Below are positions 6,892 through 17,239 of a DNA stretch of 36,814 nucleotides, piece after piece. The position numbers and the translations under genes were made by a program. The stretch lies in assembly GCA_937124525.1 (NCBI GenBank), contig CAKZLA010000028.1, positions 1 to 36,814 on the forward strand, in the 5' to 3' direction. The DNA is from an uncultured Desulfobacterium sp. (GTDB lineage Bacteria; Desulfobacterota; Desulfobacteria; Desulfobacterales; Desulfobacteraceae). The notes under the pieces are model-generated. The model was not told the origin of the DNA. It did not search any database and worked only from the letters and a program-made list of their open reading frames with translations. Every line of letters begins with the position of its first letter. Within the stretch, counting starts at the first letter, position 1.

Positions 6892-8541
6892 TTACACTTC
6901 GATAATAATGGGCAAAATCACCGGACGTCGCCGGATGGTGAAAAAGAAATATTGCTTCAGGGCCTTTTGCAACCGGGTTCTTAGAATCTCCACCCGGGAG
7001 TCGGAACCAGCTTCCACCTCCTCCACAATCTCCAGAATCACGCACTGGGCATCATCCACCAGATAACCGGTTTCTGCACCAAATACAAACCCCTTGGAAA
7101 TCAACTCCGGACCATACAGCACAATTCCCGTTTCCTCGTCGATTATCATGGACACCACCACCAACCCATCCTCGGAAAGATTTCGCCGCTCCTTTAACAC
7201 ACTGCGGCCCACATCTCCAATGCCCTTACCGTCAATGAGCACCCGGCCGGTGTTCACGGTTCCGGCAATCCTGCCGCCGGTTTCATCAAAGGTGATCACC
7301 TTTCCATTTTCCGCCAGAAGTACATTGGACCGGGGAAGACCCAGTCCCTCTGCCAGACGGGCATGGGTGACCAGATGCCGGTATTCGCCATGGATGGGGA
7401 TAAAATAACGGGGTTTGGTCAGCTTGATCATCAACTTCAACTCCTCCTGGCAGGCATGGCCTGACACATGGACCTGGGCCACTTTATCGTAGACCACCTG
7501 GGCCCCCCGGCGGTAGAGATTATTGATGATATTGGAGATGGCCTTTTCATTGCCGGGAATGGATTTGGAGGAGAGAATCACACTGTCCCCCTTTTTGATG
7601 TTCACCTGCTTATGAAATCCCGTTGCCATGCGGGAAAGCGCAGACATGGGCTCCCCCTGGCTTCCGGTGGTGATGATCATCACGTCGGTGTCCTTACAGG
7701 AATTGACCTTTTTAACATCCAGGCACATATTATCCGGATATTTCAGATACCCCAGTTCCCGGTCCACGGCCACGGTCTGCTCAATGCTTCGCCCGTTAAA
7801 GACAATCTTACGATGGTGATGCAACGCAATATTAATAATCTGCTGAATTCGAAACACATTGGAAGCAAACAGGGCCACAATCACCCGCCCCTCACTTTCC
7901 GCAACAATCTTGTTGATGGATTCGCTCACCTTCTGGTCTGAATCGGTGTACCCTTCCTTCTCCACATTGGTTGAATCAGAGAATAATGCCAGAACCCCCT
8001 CATCCCCCAACCGGGAGAACCTTGAGATATCAGTGACATTGCACTCTTCCATGCAGTGGTTAATCCTGAAATCACCGGTGTGAACAATCATCCCCTCCGG
8101 GGTATTAATGGCCAGCCCCACCCCATCCACCGTACTGTGGCTCACCCGAATAAATTCGATGTCAAAGGGATCAAGCGAAATTTTTCCACCGGGAGGCACC
8201 TGGTTGAGTTCCACATTGCCCAGGGAATCAAATTCCTTGAACTTGTTTTTCACAACGCTCAGGGTAAAGGCCGTACCATATACGGGCAGAGGCATGTCTT
8301 TTAAAAGATATGCCAAGGCACCAATGTGATCCTCATGGGCGTGGGTCAACACAACCGCCTTGACCTTATCTCGATTTTCCCGAACATACTCCATCTCGGG
8401 AATAACGATATCCACACCCAGCATATAATCTTCAGGGAACATGAGTCCCGCATCAATGATAATGATGGTCTCATCGTATTCCACCACCATCATATTCAGA
8501 CCAATTTCACCCAGGCCGCCCAAGGGTATTACTTTCAACAT
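6892..8541 (-). CDS. rnj: ribonuclease J
   Basis: Metallo-beta-lactamase/beta-CASP ribonuclease with 5'-3' exo- and endonuclease activity in RNA processing and decay. The 549 residues show the zinc motif HAHEDH at residues 67-72, VSHSTVDGVG, HTGDFRI, the beta-CASP domain with FSDSTNVEKEG and TTGSQGEPMSALSRMATG, HVSGHACQEE and PIHGEYRHL. I start at ATG 8541 (MLKVIPLGGLGEIGLN), the family's normal beginning, with GGAG upstream; an open frame reaches 8613 but adds unrelated residues. It lies 37 bases after a small unknown gene and probably shares its transcript. Confidence 0.94.
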   Translation of the reverse strand: MLKVIPLGGLGEIGLNMMVVEYDETIIIIDAGLMFPEDYMLGVDIVIPEMEYVRENRDKVKAVVLTHAHEDHIGALAYLLKDMPLPVYGTAFTLSVVKNKFKEFDSLGNVELNQVPPGGKISLDPFDIEFIRVSHSTVDGVGLAINTPEGMIVHTGDFRINHCMEECNVTDISRFSRLGDEGVLALFSDSTNVEKEGYTDSDQKVSESINKIVAESEGRVIVALFASNVFRIQQIINIALHHHRKIVFNGRSIEQTVAVDRELGYLKYPDNMCLDVKKVNSCKDTDVMIITTGSQGEPMSALSRMATGFHKQVNIKKGDSVILSSKSIPGNEKAISNIINNLYRRGAQVVYDKVAQVHVSGHACQEELKLMIKLTKPRYFIPIHGEYRHLVTHARLAEGLGLPRSNVLLAENGKVITFDETGGRIAGTVNTGRVLIDGKGIGDVGRSVLKERRNLSEDGLVVVSMIIDEETGIVLYGPELISKGFVFGAETGYLVDDAQCVILEIVEEVEAGSDSRVEILRTRLQKALKQYFFFTIRRRPVILPIIIEV

Positions 8542-8578
8542 GTGTGTTTTCTCCAGAAAGAGGTATTCACCCCTTCCA

Positions 8579-8911
8579 TCAGGCTGTGATGGAAAGCGTC
8601 TCCAAGATGGCATCCACGGTGGTGATCAACCACTCCCGTTGATCCGGGGTGGCGTATCCCATGCAGTCACATCTTATATTTTTCTTGATTCTGACGAGGA
8701 ACTCGCAGGAAAGAAAGGTTTCTTCCAATTCCAGGGCAAAACAGTGGGGGGAACACTTTTCATGGGCCTTCTGGAGGGGGCTAAGCAAATGACTGTCCAG
8801 CTCAAGCCAATAAATATTACCCAACATGGGATTTCCCAGATGGGTATCCAAGTATGATTTCAGTTTCCGGTGGTCCTGTAGATCAAGACCGTCAATGCGA
8901 TATTGTTTCAT
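8579..8911 (-). CDS. conserved-looking hypothetical protein upstream of RNase J
   Basis: A 110-residue soluble protein that I do not recognise. It begins MKQYRIDGLDLQDHRKLKSY and contains several cysteines (EKCSPHC, then FLSC and RCDCMGY), so metal or redox chemistry is possible but unproven. The frame is open up to 9046, but that upstream part runs through the ferredoxin terminator and would add a spurious hydrophobic stretch, so ATG 8911 is preferred although its ribosome binding site is weak. It precedes the RNase J gene by 37 bases on the same strand, which suggests a two-gene operon. Confidence 0.65.
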   Translation of the reverse strand: MKQYRIDGLDLQDHRKLKSYLDTHLGNPMLGNIYWLELDSHLLSPLQKAHEKCSPHCFALELEETFLSCEFLVRIKKNIRCDCMGYATPDQREWLITTVDAILETLSITA

Positions 8912-8993
8912 AATAGTATAAAGGGATACCACACAGTGGCGAATATTTGCAACACCTAAAAACGGATGTAAAGCCAATACCAGGGCAACAAAC

Positions 8994-9037
8994 AAAAAAA
9001 CCCCCAAAAACGAGGTAGACTCATTTCCGGGGGTTTT
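8994..9037 (-). terminator. Rho-independent terminator after the ferredoxin gene
   Basis: On the minus strand AAAACCCCC pairs with GGGGGTTTT, and the second arm is followed by further Ts. It lies 25 bases after the ferredoxin stop codon. Confidence 0.75.
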
Positions 9038-9061
9038 GTCAGTCAAGCAATAAAAAAAGAA

Positions 9062-9250
9062 TCAATCTTCTTCAATTACAATGGCATCTTCTTCGCATAC
9101 TTCAACGCAGCTCTCGCAGCCCATGCACTCTTCTGCATTGACGGGACTGGATTTCCCGTCTACCATCTCAAATACTTCCACGGGACATACATCAACACAT
9201 TCTTCACAACCTACACATTTGCTTTCGTCTACGACTGGGGTAAAAGCCAT
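9062..9250 (-). CDS. 2[4Fe-4S] ferredoxin
   Basis: Small electron carrier of 62 residues. Two cluster motifs are seen: CVGCEECVDVCPVEVFE near residues 12-28 and CMGCESCVEVCEEDAI near residues 42-57; each gives three Cys plus the Cys of the partner motif. The second motif ends VCEEDA rather than the usual VCPxxA, a mild variation. The protein is strongly acidic. The start ATG 9250 has a clear AGGAGG upstream; the open frame to 9355 adds an unrelated Cys-rich extension and was rejected. It is monocistronic, with its own terminator. The partner enzyme is not in the window. Confidence 0.93.
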   Translation of the reverse strand: MAFTPVVDESKCVGCEECVDVCPVEVFEMVDGKSSPVNAEECMGCESCVEVCEEDAIVIEED

Positions 9251-9369
9251 CTTAAAAAACCTCCTGATTGGATTATTAATACATGATCTATTTTTTAGAT
9301 CTTTACGACCTATTTTAGATACCTTATAGATTGCGCATTTACAACAGATAAACAATCAAATCAAGTATT

Positions 9370-10458
9370 TTATTTCCCAGGGGTCATGAAACAAACGAAA
9401 ATACCCCGGGTAATCCATGAAAGGGGCAGGAAAGACCGACCCTTTTCCCCGTCTCGATAAAAAAATTCTTTAATCCCCGGCCCTTTAAAAAGATAGAGAT
9501 TAAGCTGGCCTGGCCAAGGTTCCCCAGGGACAAGGCCCTTATGCACAAAATTTTGCTCCGGACTTGAAAGGGCAGCTTTGATGTCAGCCATTACCTGCTC
9601 CTTCAACGGTCTGGCACTGCTTTCTTTATTTGCCATGAGGGTCCCCCTGTCAAGTAACAGTTCTCCCCCTGACGCAATTTGTTCAAAAAAGGCAAGCACC
9701 GCCGGGCTGGTGGTGATGAACACACAGGGTTCATCCTCCGGGGAGGCATCCCCCACCTCCTGGAATACCCGGAACCAGGAAGAAAGTCGTGAGGGTGTCA
9801 TCAAGGCACCAGGATCTGGAACATTTCCCCCGGGCATCAGAGAATGATCAGAAAAAGGGGGCTCCGTGCAGGGGTTTTCTTCCGGGGAAGGCGTTGGTAA
9901 CTCCCCGGCCAGTGTGGAAAAAAGACGGTGTGTTTTTTCATTCACCGTGGACAATGCCGCATCAATGGATGTGCTCTGCTCATCGCGTTCCCCGGCCAGG
10001 CAAAGAAAAACAAGGGCTTTCATCAATTCGTCGCCTGGGTCATCCCGGGATTTTTCCGGGGAAAGCCCCCCCTTGATCTGGGAACGGATGGCTCCCACCT
10101 GGGTGTCGCTGGTAAAATACGGGGTTTTGCGCAATAGTGATTTCAACTGCCCGGGGCCTGCGCCGGAATGGATAGCCCATTGTCGATAATCCGCAACGCT
10201 GCGCATCACCTGGTCCCGCATTTTCCCGGGAAACGACAGTGGCGTCAGCTCAAGGTCATCTTCCCCACCGCGGGTCTCTTTGTGGGCCTCTTTTTTCCCA
10301 TGGAGGGGAGGGGCAAAACGCTTGCCTCCCCGGGGCTGCCCACCGGGCAACCCATGCCATGTATCCGATGAAATATAAAAAACCTTCCTAAAAAAGGCAC
10401 CCAGCACATCCCGATCCTGCTGTGGGACACGGGTAAATGGAAAATAAAATAATTTCAT
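9370..10458 (-). CDS. hypothetical protein in the tmk-cysK/S operon
   Basis: A 362-residue protein that I cannot assign. It starts MKLFYFPFTRVPQQDRDVLG and is soluble by composition, with long Pro/Gly/Glu-rich segments (residues 45-75 and 190-225) that look disordered, and a more ordered C-terminal part (PCVFITTSPAVLAFFEQI, then LNLYLFKGPGIKEFFY). It starts two bases after the stop codon of the cysteine synthase/CysRS-like fusion gene, with a GGTGG just before, so translation is probably coupled. That makes a role linked to the fusion protein possible, but the sequence alone shows no activity. Confidence 0.75.
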   Translation of the reverse strand: MKLFYFPFTRVPQQDRDVLGAFFRKVFYISSDTWHGLPGGQPRGGKRFAPPLHGKKEAHKETRGGEDDLELTPLSFPGKMRDQVMRSVADYRQWAIHSGAGPGQLKSLLRKTPYFTSDTQVGAIRSQIKGGLSPEKSRDDPGDELMKALVFLCLAGERDEQSTSIDAALSTVNEKTHRLFSTLAGELPTPSPEENPCTEPPFSDHSLMPGGNVPDPGALMTPSRLSSWFRVFQEVGDASPEDEPCVFITTSPAVLAFFEQIASGGELLLDRGTLMANKESSARPLKEQVMADIKAALSSPEQNFVHKGLVPGEPWPGQLNLYLFKGPGIKEFFYRDGEKGRSFLPLSWITRGIFVCFMTPGK

Positions 10459-10460
10459 GG

Positions 10461-12743
10461 TTAATCCACCTTTTTATCGTGTAACTCAACACCCATGGCC
10501 ACCAGTTCATCCCTCAGGCGGTCTGCCTCTTCCCACTCCTGGCTGATACGGGCCAATTCTCTTTTTTCCATCAGGCCCTTCACCCGTTCAGAGGGATGGT
10601 CGGCAGGGGTAAACGCCATGACATTGAGCACCTGGTCCACCTCTTTAAAGACAGTAATAACGGCCCTGGCCCCCTGGGGATCAATGCATTGGGTATCCAT
10701 GAGTCGGTTCAGGGTTTTAACGGTTTTAAACAGCAGGGCCAGCACCTGGGAAATCTTAAAATCATCGTCCATGGCCACACAAAATCCGTGCCGGATATCG
10801 TAGATAAGTTGGTCAAGTTCGGCAAAGGGATCTCCCCCGGTAACGCCCAGAAGTCCCTGAACACAGCGATCCAATTTCTCCAGGGAATAACGGGCCGCAT
10901 CCAGGGCCGACGTGGACAGAACAAGCACCTTTCGATAATGGACAGACAACAGCCAGAAACGAATCACTCGATGGGACCATCCCCGACTCACCAGATCCTC
11001 CAGGGTGAGGTCTCCTGGATCTGCAACGCCCAGGGACCCATCGTACTGCACCGATTCACAGTGCATCCAGGTCTCCACCAGGGCAGAACCTGTGGCTGCC
11101 CTGGCAATGGCCATTTCATTTTCATGGTGGGGAAACACAAGCTCCCGGGAACCGGTATGAATATCAAAGCGTTCCCCCAGATAGGACATGGAGATGGCCG
11201 CGCACTGAAGGTGCAAGGAGGGTCGGACATTGCCCCAGCGGGTATTAACGCAAATACCTTTCTTCAACTCGGACAGCCCAATGCGCTTTAGTAAGGTAAA
11301 GTCCCGGGGATTATCCTTTTCATAGTCGTCCAGATCCACGGTGGCCCCCAGGCGGATTTTATCAAGATCCACCCCGGAAAAGGTGCCATAGCCGGGCAGG
11401 CTTGAAATATCAAAATAAAGGGAGTTGAGCTTTTCATAGGCAAATCCCTTATCGGCAAGGCGGGTGGCCAGCTGCACCATGCTGTCCACCTGTTCACTCA
11501 CAAGGGGCATGGCCTGGGCCGGTCGAACCCCCAGAGCGTTTAAATCTTTTTTAAACAAATCAATGTAACGTCGGGTGTACTGGGAAAGCCCTTCTTCTGC
11601 CTCCTCTGCCCCCTGGATGGTTTTATCATCCAGGTCGGTGATATTCACCACATGGTTCACGGCAATTTTTTTATACTCCAAATACCGGCACAACAGATCC
11701 GTTGTCACATACCGCCGGAACTGTCCCGGTTCCAGGCGTTTATGCACGGTGGGACCACAGGTATAAATGCCAGCCTTGCCCTGGTTAAGCGGTTTAAAAA
11801 GGGCCTGGGAGCGTGTGAGAGAATTGTACAGGTTCAGGGAAATATGATCCTTCACCGTGAACAGAGAGGTGGAAAGGTAGCGCTCCCCGCTGTCCGGCAA
11901 AATCACCACAACAACACCGTTTTTGAGTTTTTTGGCTTCCTTAAGGGCCACGGCCATGGCGGCCCCGCTGCTCATGCCCACAAAAAGCCCCTCTTTTTGG
12001 GCCAGCTGCCGGGCCGTCTCAAAGGCCTCTTCATCGGCAATATTTATTTTTTCATCCAGGCGTTTTTTGTCAAAGATATGGGGACGATAGGACTCCTTCA
12101 TATTTTTCAACCCCTGGATGCCATGACCCAGAAAGGGTTCTGCCCCGATGATACGAATGTCGGGGTTGAACTCCTTGAGGCGCCGGGAAAGTCCCATGAG
12201 GGTCCCACCGGTGCCAAGGCTTGCCACCACCGAGGAGACCTGTTTCTGGGTCTGTTCCCAAATTTCAGGGGCCGTGGTGTGGTAATGGGCCTGCCAGTTG
12301 GCTTTATTATTGTATTGATCTGTCATAAAATAACGATCCGGATTTTCCCGGGCCAGACGGTACACCTCTTCAATGGCCCCGTCCGATCCCTTGTGGCCGG
12401 GGGTGAGCAGTATCTGTGCCCCCCTGGCCCTTAAAATCATCTTACGCTCTTCACTGGCCGATTCAGACATGGTGAGCAGCAGCTTGTACCCTTTTACGGA
12501 ACAGATCATGGCAAGGCCAATGCCCGTATTGCCGCTGGTGGCCTCCACCACAATTTTATCCCGGGTTAATTCCCCGGTTTTTTCACCATTTTCAATCATG
12601 AAAAGTGCCGCACGGTCTTTGATGGAGCCCCCGGGGTTGAGGTATTCCAGCTTGGCAAGCACGGTGACACCAGGCTCCTTATTGAGTCGGGTGATCTCCA
12701 CAAGTGGGGTGTTTCCAATGGAATTTAATATTGAATAATTCAT
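10461..12743 (-). CDS. cysteine synthase fused to a CysRS-like domain
   Basis: One 760-residue frame with two enzymes' folds. Residues 1-300 are an O-acetylserine sulfhydrylase: NTPLVEITRL, NPGGSIKDR with the PLP lysine at residue 42, TSGNTGIGLA, GTGGTLMGL and the phosphate-binding GMSSGAAMA. Residues 301-760 align along their whole length with cysteinyl-tRNA synthetase, including zinc/cysteine ligands Cys329, Cys514, His539 and Glu543. However, the HIGH motif is replaced by EPGQ (338-341) and KMSKS by LGVAD (571-575), both without gaps. ATP-dependent aminoacylation therefore looks unlikely. The CysRS-like part may sense or bind cysteine made by the first half. The gene overlaps tmk by ATGA and is followed after two bases by an unknown gene. 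Confidence 0.9.
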   Translation of the reverse strand: MNYSILNSIGNTPLVEITRLNKEPGVTVLAKLEYLNPGGSIKDRAALFMIENGEKTGELTRDKIVVEATSGNTGIGLAMICSVKGYKLLLTMSESASEERKMILRARGAQILLTPGHKGSDGAIEEVYRLARENPDRYFMTDQYNNKANWQAHYHTTAPEIWEQTQKQVSSVVASLGTGGTLMGLSRRLKEFNPDIRIIGAEPFLGHGIQGLKNMKESYRPHIFDKKRLDEKINIADEEAFETARQLAQKEGLFVGMSSGAAMAVALKEAKKLKNGVVVVILPDSGERYLSTSLFTVKDHISLNLYNSLTRSQALFKPLNQGKAGIYTCGPTVHKRLEPGQFRRYVTTDLLCRYLEYKKIAVNHVVNITDLDDKTIQGAEEAEEGLSQYTRRYIDLFKKDLNALGVRPAQAMPLVSEQVDSMVQLATRLADKGFAYEKLNSLYFDISSLPGYGTFSGVDLDKIRLGATVDLDDYEKDNPRDFTLLKRIGLSELKKGICVNTRWGNVRPSLHLQCAAISMSYLGERFDIHTGSRELVFPHHENEMAIARAATGSALVETWMHCESVQYDGSLGVADPGDLTLEDLVSRGWSHRVIRFWLLSVHYRKVLVLSTSALDAARYSLEKLDRCVQGLLGVTGGDPFAELDQLIYDIRHGFCVAMDDDFKISQVLALLFKTVKTLNRLMDTQCIDPQGARAVITVFKEVDQVLNVMAFTPADHPSERVKGLMEKRELARISQEWEEADRLRDELVAMGVELHDKKVD

Positions 12744-13381
12744 ATATGTATCCCTAAGCAGGTGGCAAGCCCCTGCTTTATTTCAGACAAGACGTCATGG
12801 GGTTTCTGGGAGGCATCCACAACAAGAAATCGCTGCTTTTCCTGTTGGGCAAGGGCAAGATAGCCCGACCTCACCGCAGCATGGAAGGCCAGGGCTTCCT
12901 TTTCAAAACGGGACTCACTGACCTCTCGCTGTCCATCTTCCAGGGCTTTAAAGGTCCGTGAAAGGCCTATTTCAGGTGCCAGATCAAACAAGATGGTCAA
13001 ATCCGGTGTCAAGGCCCCCACCACCATTTCATGGATGGCATCAATCAAGGCCATGTCAAGGCCCCGGGCAAAGCCCTGGTAGGCCCGGGTGGCATCGGCA
13101 AACCGGTCACACAAAACGATATTACCCGCATCAAGGGCTGGCACCACCACCTGTGACAGATGCTGGGCCCGGTCCGCTCCATAGAGCAAGAGCTCACAAA
13201 GGGGGGACATACCATGGCTTTCCGGGTCCAGGACAATGGACCGGATACGCTGACCAATGGCGGTGGCCCCGGGTTCCCGGGTGACAACCACCCCGTGTCC
13301 TGCGGTTTCAAGATAATTTTTTATTGCGGTCATCTGGGTGGTTTTCCCGGAGCCCTCAATCCCTTCAAGGGTGATAAACAT
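12740..13381 (-). CDS. tmk: thymidylate kinase
   Basis: Phosphorylates dTMP to dTDP for DNA synthesis. The 213 residues begin MFITLEGIEGSGKTTQ with the P-loop at GIEGSGKTT, followed by VTREPGAT (DR/E-P loop), the CDRFADATRAYQG segment binding the base, and a LID-like region near DGQREVSESRFEKE. ATG 13381 gives the usual N-terminus; a frame open to 13402 adds seven residues. A GGAAGAAG lies upstream. It heads the minus-strand operon and its TGA overlaps the ATG of the next gene. In many bacteria tmk sits beside holB; here holB is 4 kb away on the other strand. Confidence 0.94.
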   Translation of the reverse strand: MFITLEGIEGSGKTTQMTAIKNYLETAGHGVVVTREPGATAIGQRIRSIVLDPESHGMSPLCELLLYGADRAQHLSQVVVPALDAGNIVLCDRFADATRAYQGFARGLDMALIDAIHEMVVGALTPDLTILFDLAPEIGLSRTFKALEDGQREVSESRFEKEALAFHAAVRSGYLALAQQEKQRFLVVDASQKPHDVLSEIKQGLATCLGIHI

Positions 13382-13681
13382 AGACACTTCTTCCCGGGTC
13401 AATCAAGATCCCGATGATGGTTCTGAAACAGCATAAAAACAAACACCAAGCACAGTCATGCAGTCTTAATGTTGACTAAAATCCAGAAGGGGGTAACGCC
13501 CACAGCAGAGCCCCCCATGTTCCTGTTCCAGCCAGGGTAGCCATGGGACGGAATATGCCTTTGTATCATTCGCTGTGAGACGAACACACCCACGCCCTTG
13601 ACTTTTCGTCGCTAAAATGGCTTTATACAGTATTTTGAATGGAAGTGCAATTTTAGCCACCCCCAAAAGAGCAAAAAACCA
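13382..13681. other. intergenic region between tmk and lptD
   Basis: These 300 bases separate divergent tmk and lptD. I see no gene. At 13499-13516 CCCACAGCAGAGCCCCCC repeats, inverted, a module found near 1930-1945 and 19553-19562. TTGACT at 13598 with TTTATA at 13622 (18-base gap) is a weak candidate promoter for lptD. Confidence 0.4.
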
Positions 13682-15937
<2,256 letters not shown>

Positions 15938-16233
15938 TAAACCAGAGTTCATTCTCAATCTTTGTTGTGGCAAATCCAGGTAAAAATCAAGTCTGTCCGT
16001 AACAATATTATAAAAAAAATAGGCTACCCACTTAAGCCGGGATATTTTCAAAGATTTTCATGTGGATAATTAGCTTTCGACCCCTAAATTTCAGACTGCT
16101 AAGGCGCTTGGTTTTAAAGTCCGCCCAATGATTTGTAACAACTGGAGTTTCGATATTTTTTCTGGGCAGGCCAGAGCCCAATACGGTCTCAGTTATAAAA
16201 AATCCATATTAACCAAGAAAGTAAAAAATATTT
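15938..16233. other. intergenic region before the NusG-like gene
   Basis: No gene is visible. The right half (16111-16203) is a copy of the dispersed hairpin repeat, ending 30 bases before the NusG-like start codon. Confidence 0.5.
16111..16203 (+). repeat. dispersed hairpin repeat, copy 2 (direct)
   Basis: Shares with 23052-23160 the ordered blocks TCCGCCCAAT, TGGAGTTTC, GGGCAGGCCAGA, CCAATACGGTCT and CAGTTATAAAAAA over about 90 bases, with small differences between the blocks. Confidence 0.75.
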
Positions 16234-16758
16234 ATGAAATTGACCAAACAATGGTATGCACTGCTCACCCGAAGCAGATTTGAAAACGTAGTCCATGACA
16301 AGATCGTACAAAAATCCATCCATGTCTTTCTTCCCAAAGTCAAGGTAAAAAGCCAGAGAAAAGACAGAAACAAAATGATCCATGTGCCCCTTTTCCCGGG
16401 CTATGTATTTGTCAACATTCCGCCTACCCCCCAGGAACAACTCAGGGTATTAAAAACCATGGGGGCGGTTCGCCTTCTGGGATACAAAGATGGCCCGGTG
16501 GCCATTCCAGACAATAACATTGAATCATTAAAGATCATCACCGGTTCAGGCTTGGACATCATCACAGGATCGGGAACCAGCCTGGCCAAGGGTGACCCTG
16601 TCCTGGTGATCAGTGGCCCCATGACAGGTGCCTCTGGAGAATTTCTACAATATAAGGGAAAAGGCCGGGTCATCATCAAAATTGAGGCACTGGGGCAATT
16701 TGCCGGGGTGGAGATTGATGAAGCAGACATTGAAAAAATGCCTCACATAATCTCATAA
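16234..16758 (+). CDS. NusG-family transcription factor (RfaH/UpxY-like paralog)
   Basis: A 174-residue protein with the NusG N-terminal domain (KQWYALLTRSRFENVVHDKI, then VPLFPGYVFVNI) and a KOW domain (LAKGDPVLVISGPMTGASGE, near residues 113-132). Such proteins bind RNA polymerase and reduce pausing or termination. The core nusG normally lies beside secE and ribosomal protein genes, which are absent here, so this is likely a specialised paralog, a class often dedicated to polysaccharide operons. Its targets cannot be told from this window. No ops/JUMPstart sequence was found. The ribosome binding site is poor. Confidence 0.88.
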   Translation: MKLTKQWYALLTRSRFENVVHDKIVQKSIHVFLPKVKVKSQRKDRNKMIHVPLFPGYVFVNIPPTPQEQLRVLKTMGAVRLLGYKDGPVAIPDNNIESLKIITGSGLDIITGSGTSLAKGDPVLVISGPMTGASGEFLQYKGKGRVIIKIEALGQFAGVEIDEADIEKMPHIIS

Positions 16759-16763
16759 CCCCC

Positions 16764-16792
16764 TTGACTTATTGCTGTAATTTGTTTATTAA
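16764..16792 (+). promoter_or_regulatory. promoter for the HU/IHF-holB-ricT operon
   Basis: TTGACT (16764-16769) and TATTAA (16787-16792) are exactly 17 bases apart, just after the stop codon of the NusG-like gene. The leader to the HU/IHF gene is about 160 bases. Confidence 0.6.
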
Positions 16793-16960
16793 GTGTCTTT
16801 GCTTTAAACTTTCAGGTTTAAACGATCTCCACCATGAACAAACAGGATCAGGCAGAGCCCATGGGATATTGTCTCCATGGATAGATCGCTGCCCCCCAAA
16901 AAACAAAGCAGGGCTGGCCCATGGCCAAAAGATCTCCCCTGTCAGCCGTAAAGAGGACCT

Positions 16961-17236
16961 ATGAACAAACTTGAACTAATTTCCACCCTGAAGCAGAAAA
17001 CAGGGCTTACAAAGGCCGAGGCCGCTGATGTGGTCCAGACTTTTTTTGATTCATTAACCCAGGCCCTGGTACAGGGTGAACGGGTTGAAATCCGAGGATT
17101 GTGCAGTTTTTTTATCAAAGATTATGAAAGTTACACCGGCAGAAATCCTAAAACCGGTGAGAAAGTCACCATCCCCCCCAAGAAACTCCCCTTTTTCAAG
17201 TGTGGAAAAGAGCTTAAAGAACGTGTAGATTTTTAA
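16961..17236 (+). CDS. HU/IHF-family DNA-binding protein
   Basis: Small nucleoid protein that bends DNA. The 91 residues start MNKLELISTLKQKTGLTKAE and show the VEIRGLCSFFIKDY core strand and the DNA-inserting arm GRNPKTGEKVTIPPKK followed by PFFKCGKELKERV, the general HU/IHF pattern. The tip contains NPKTGE and Pro, so it could be either an IHF-alpha-like subunit or HU; I leave the symbol empty. AAGAGGA lies upstream. The holB start codon follows after three bases, so it heads an operon with holB and ricT. Confidence 0.93.
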   Translation: MNKLELISTLKQKTGLTKAEAADVVQTFFDSLTQALVQGERVEIRGLCSFFIKDYESYTGRNPKTGEKVTIPPKKLPFFKCGKELKERVDF

Positions 17237-17239
17237 CCC

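Noticed and set aside
8912..9046. 45-residue hydrophobic extension of the small gene before RNase J
   Set aside because: It reads through the ferredoxin terminator hairpin.
11652..12434. 260-residue open frame opposite the cysteine synthase fusion gene
   Set aside because: It is the antisense shadow of well-supported codons and shows no family motif.
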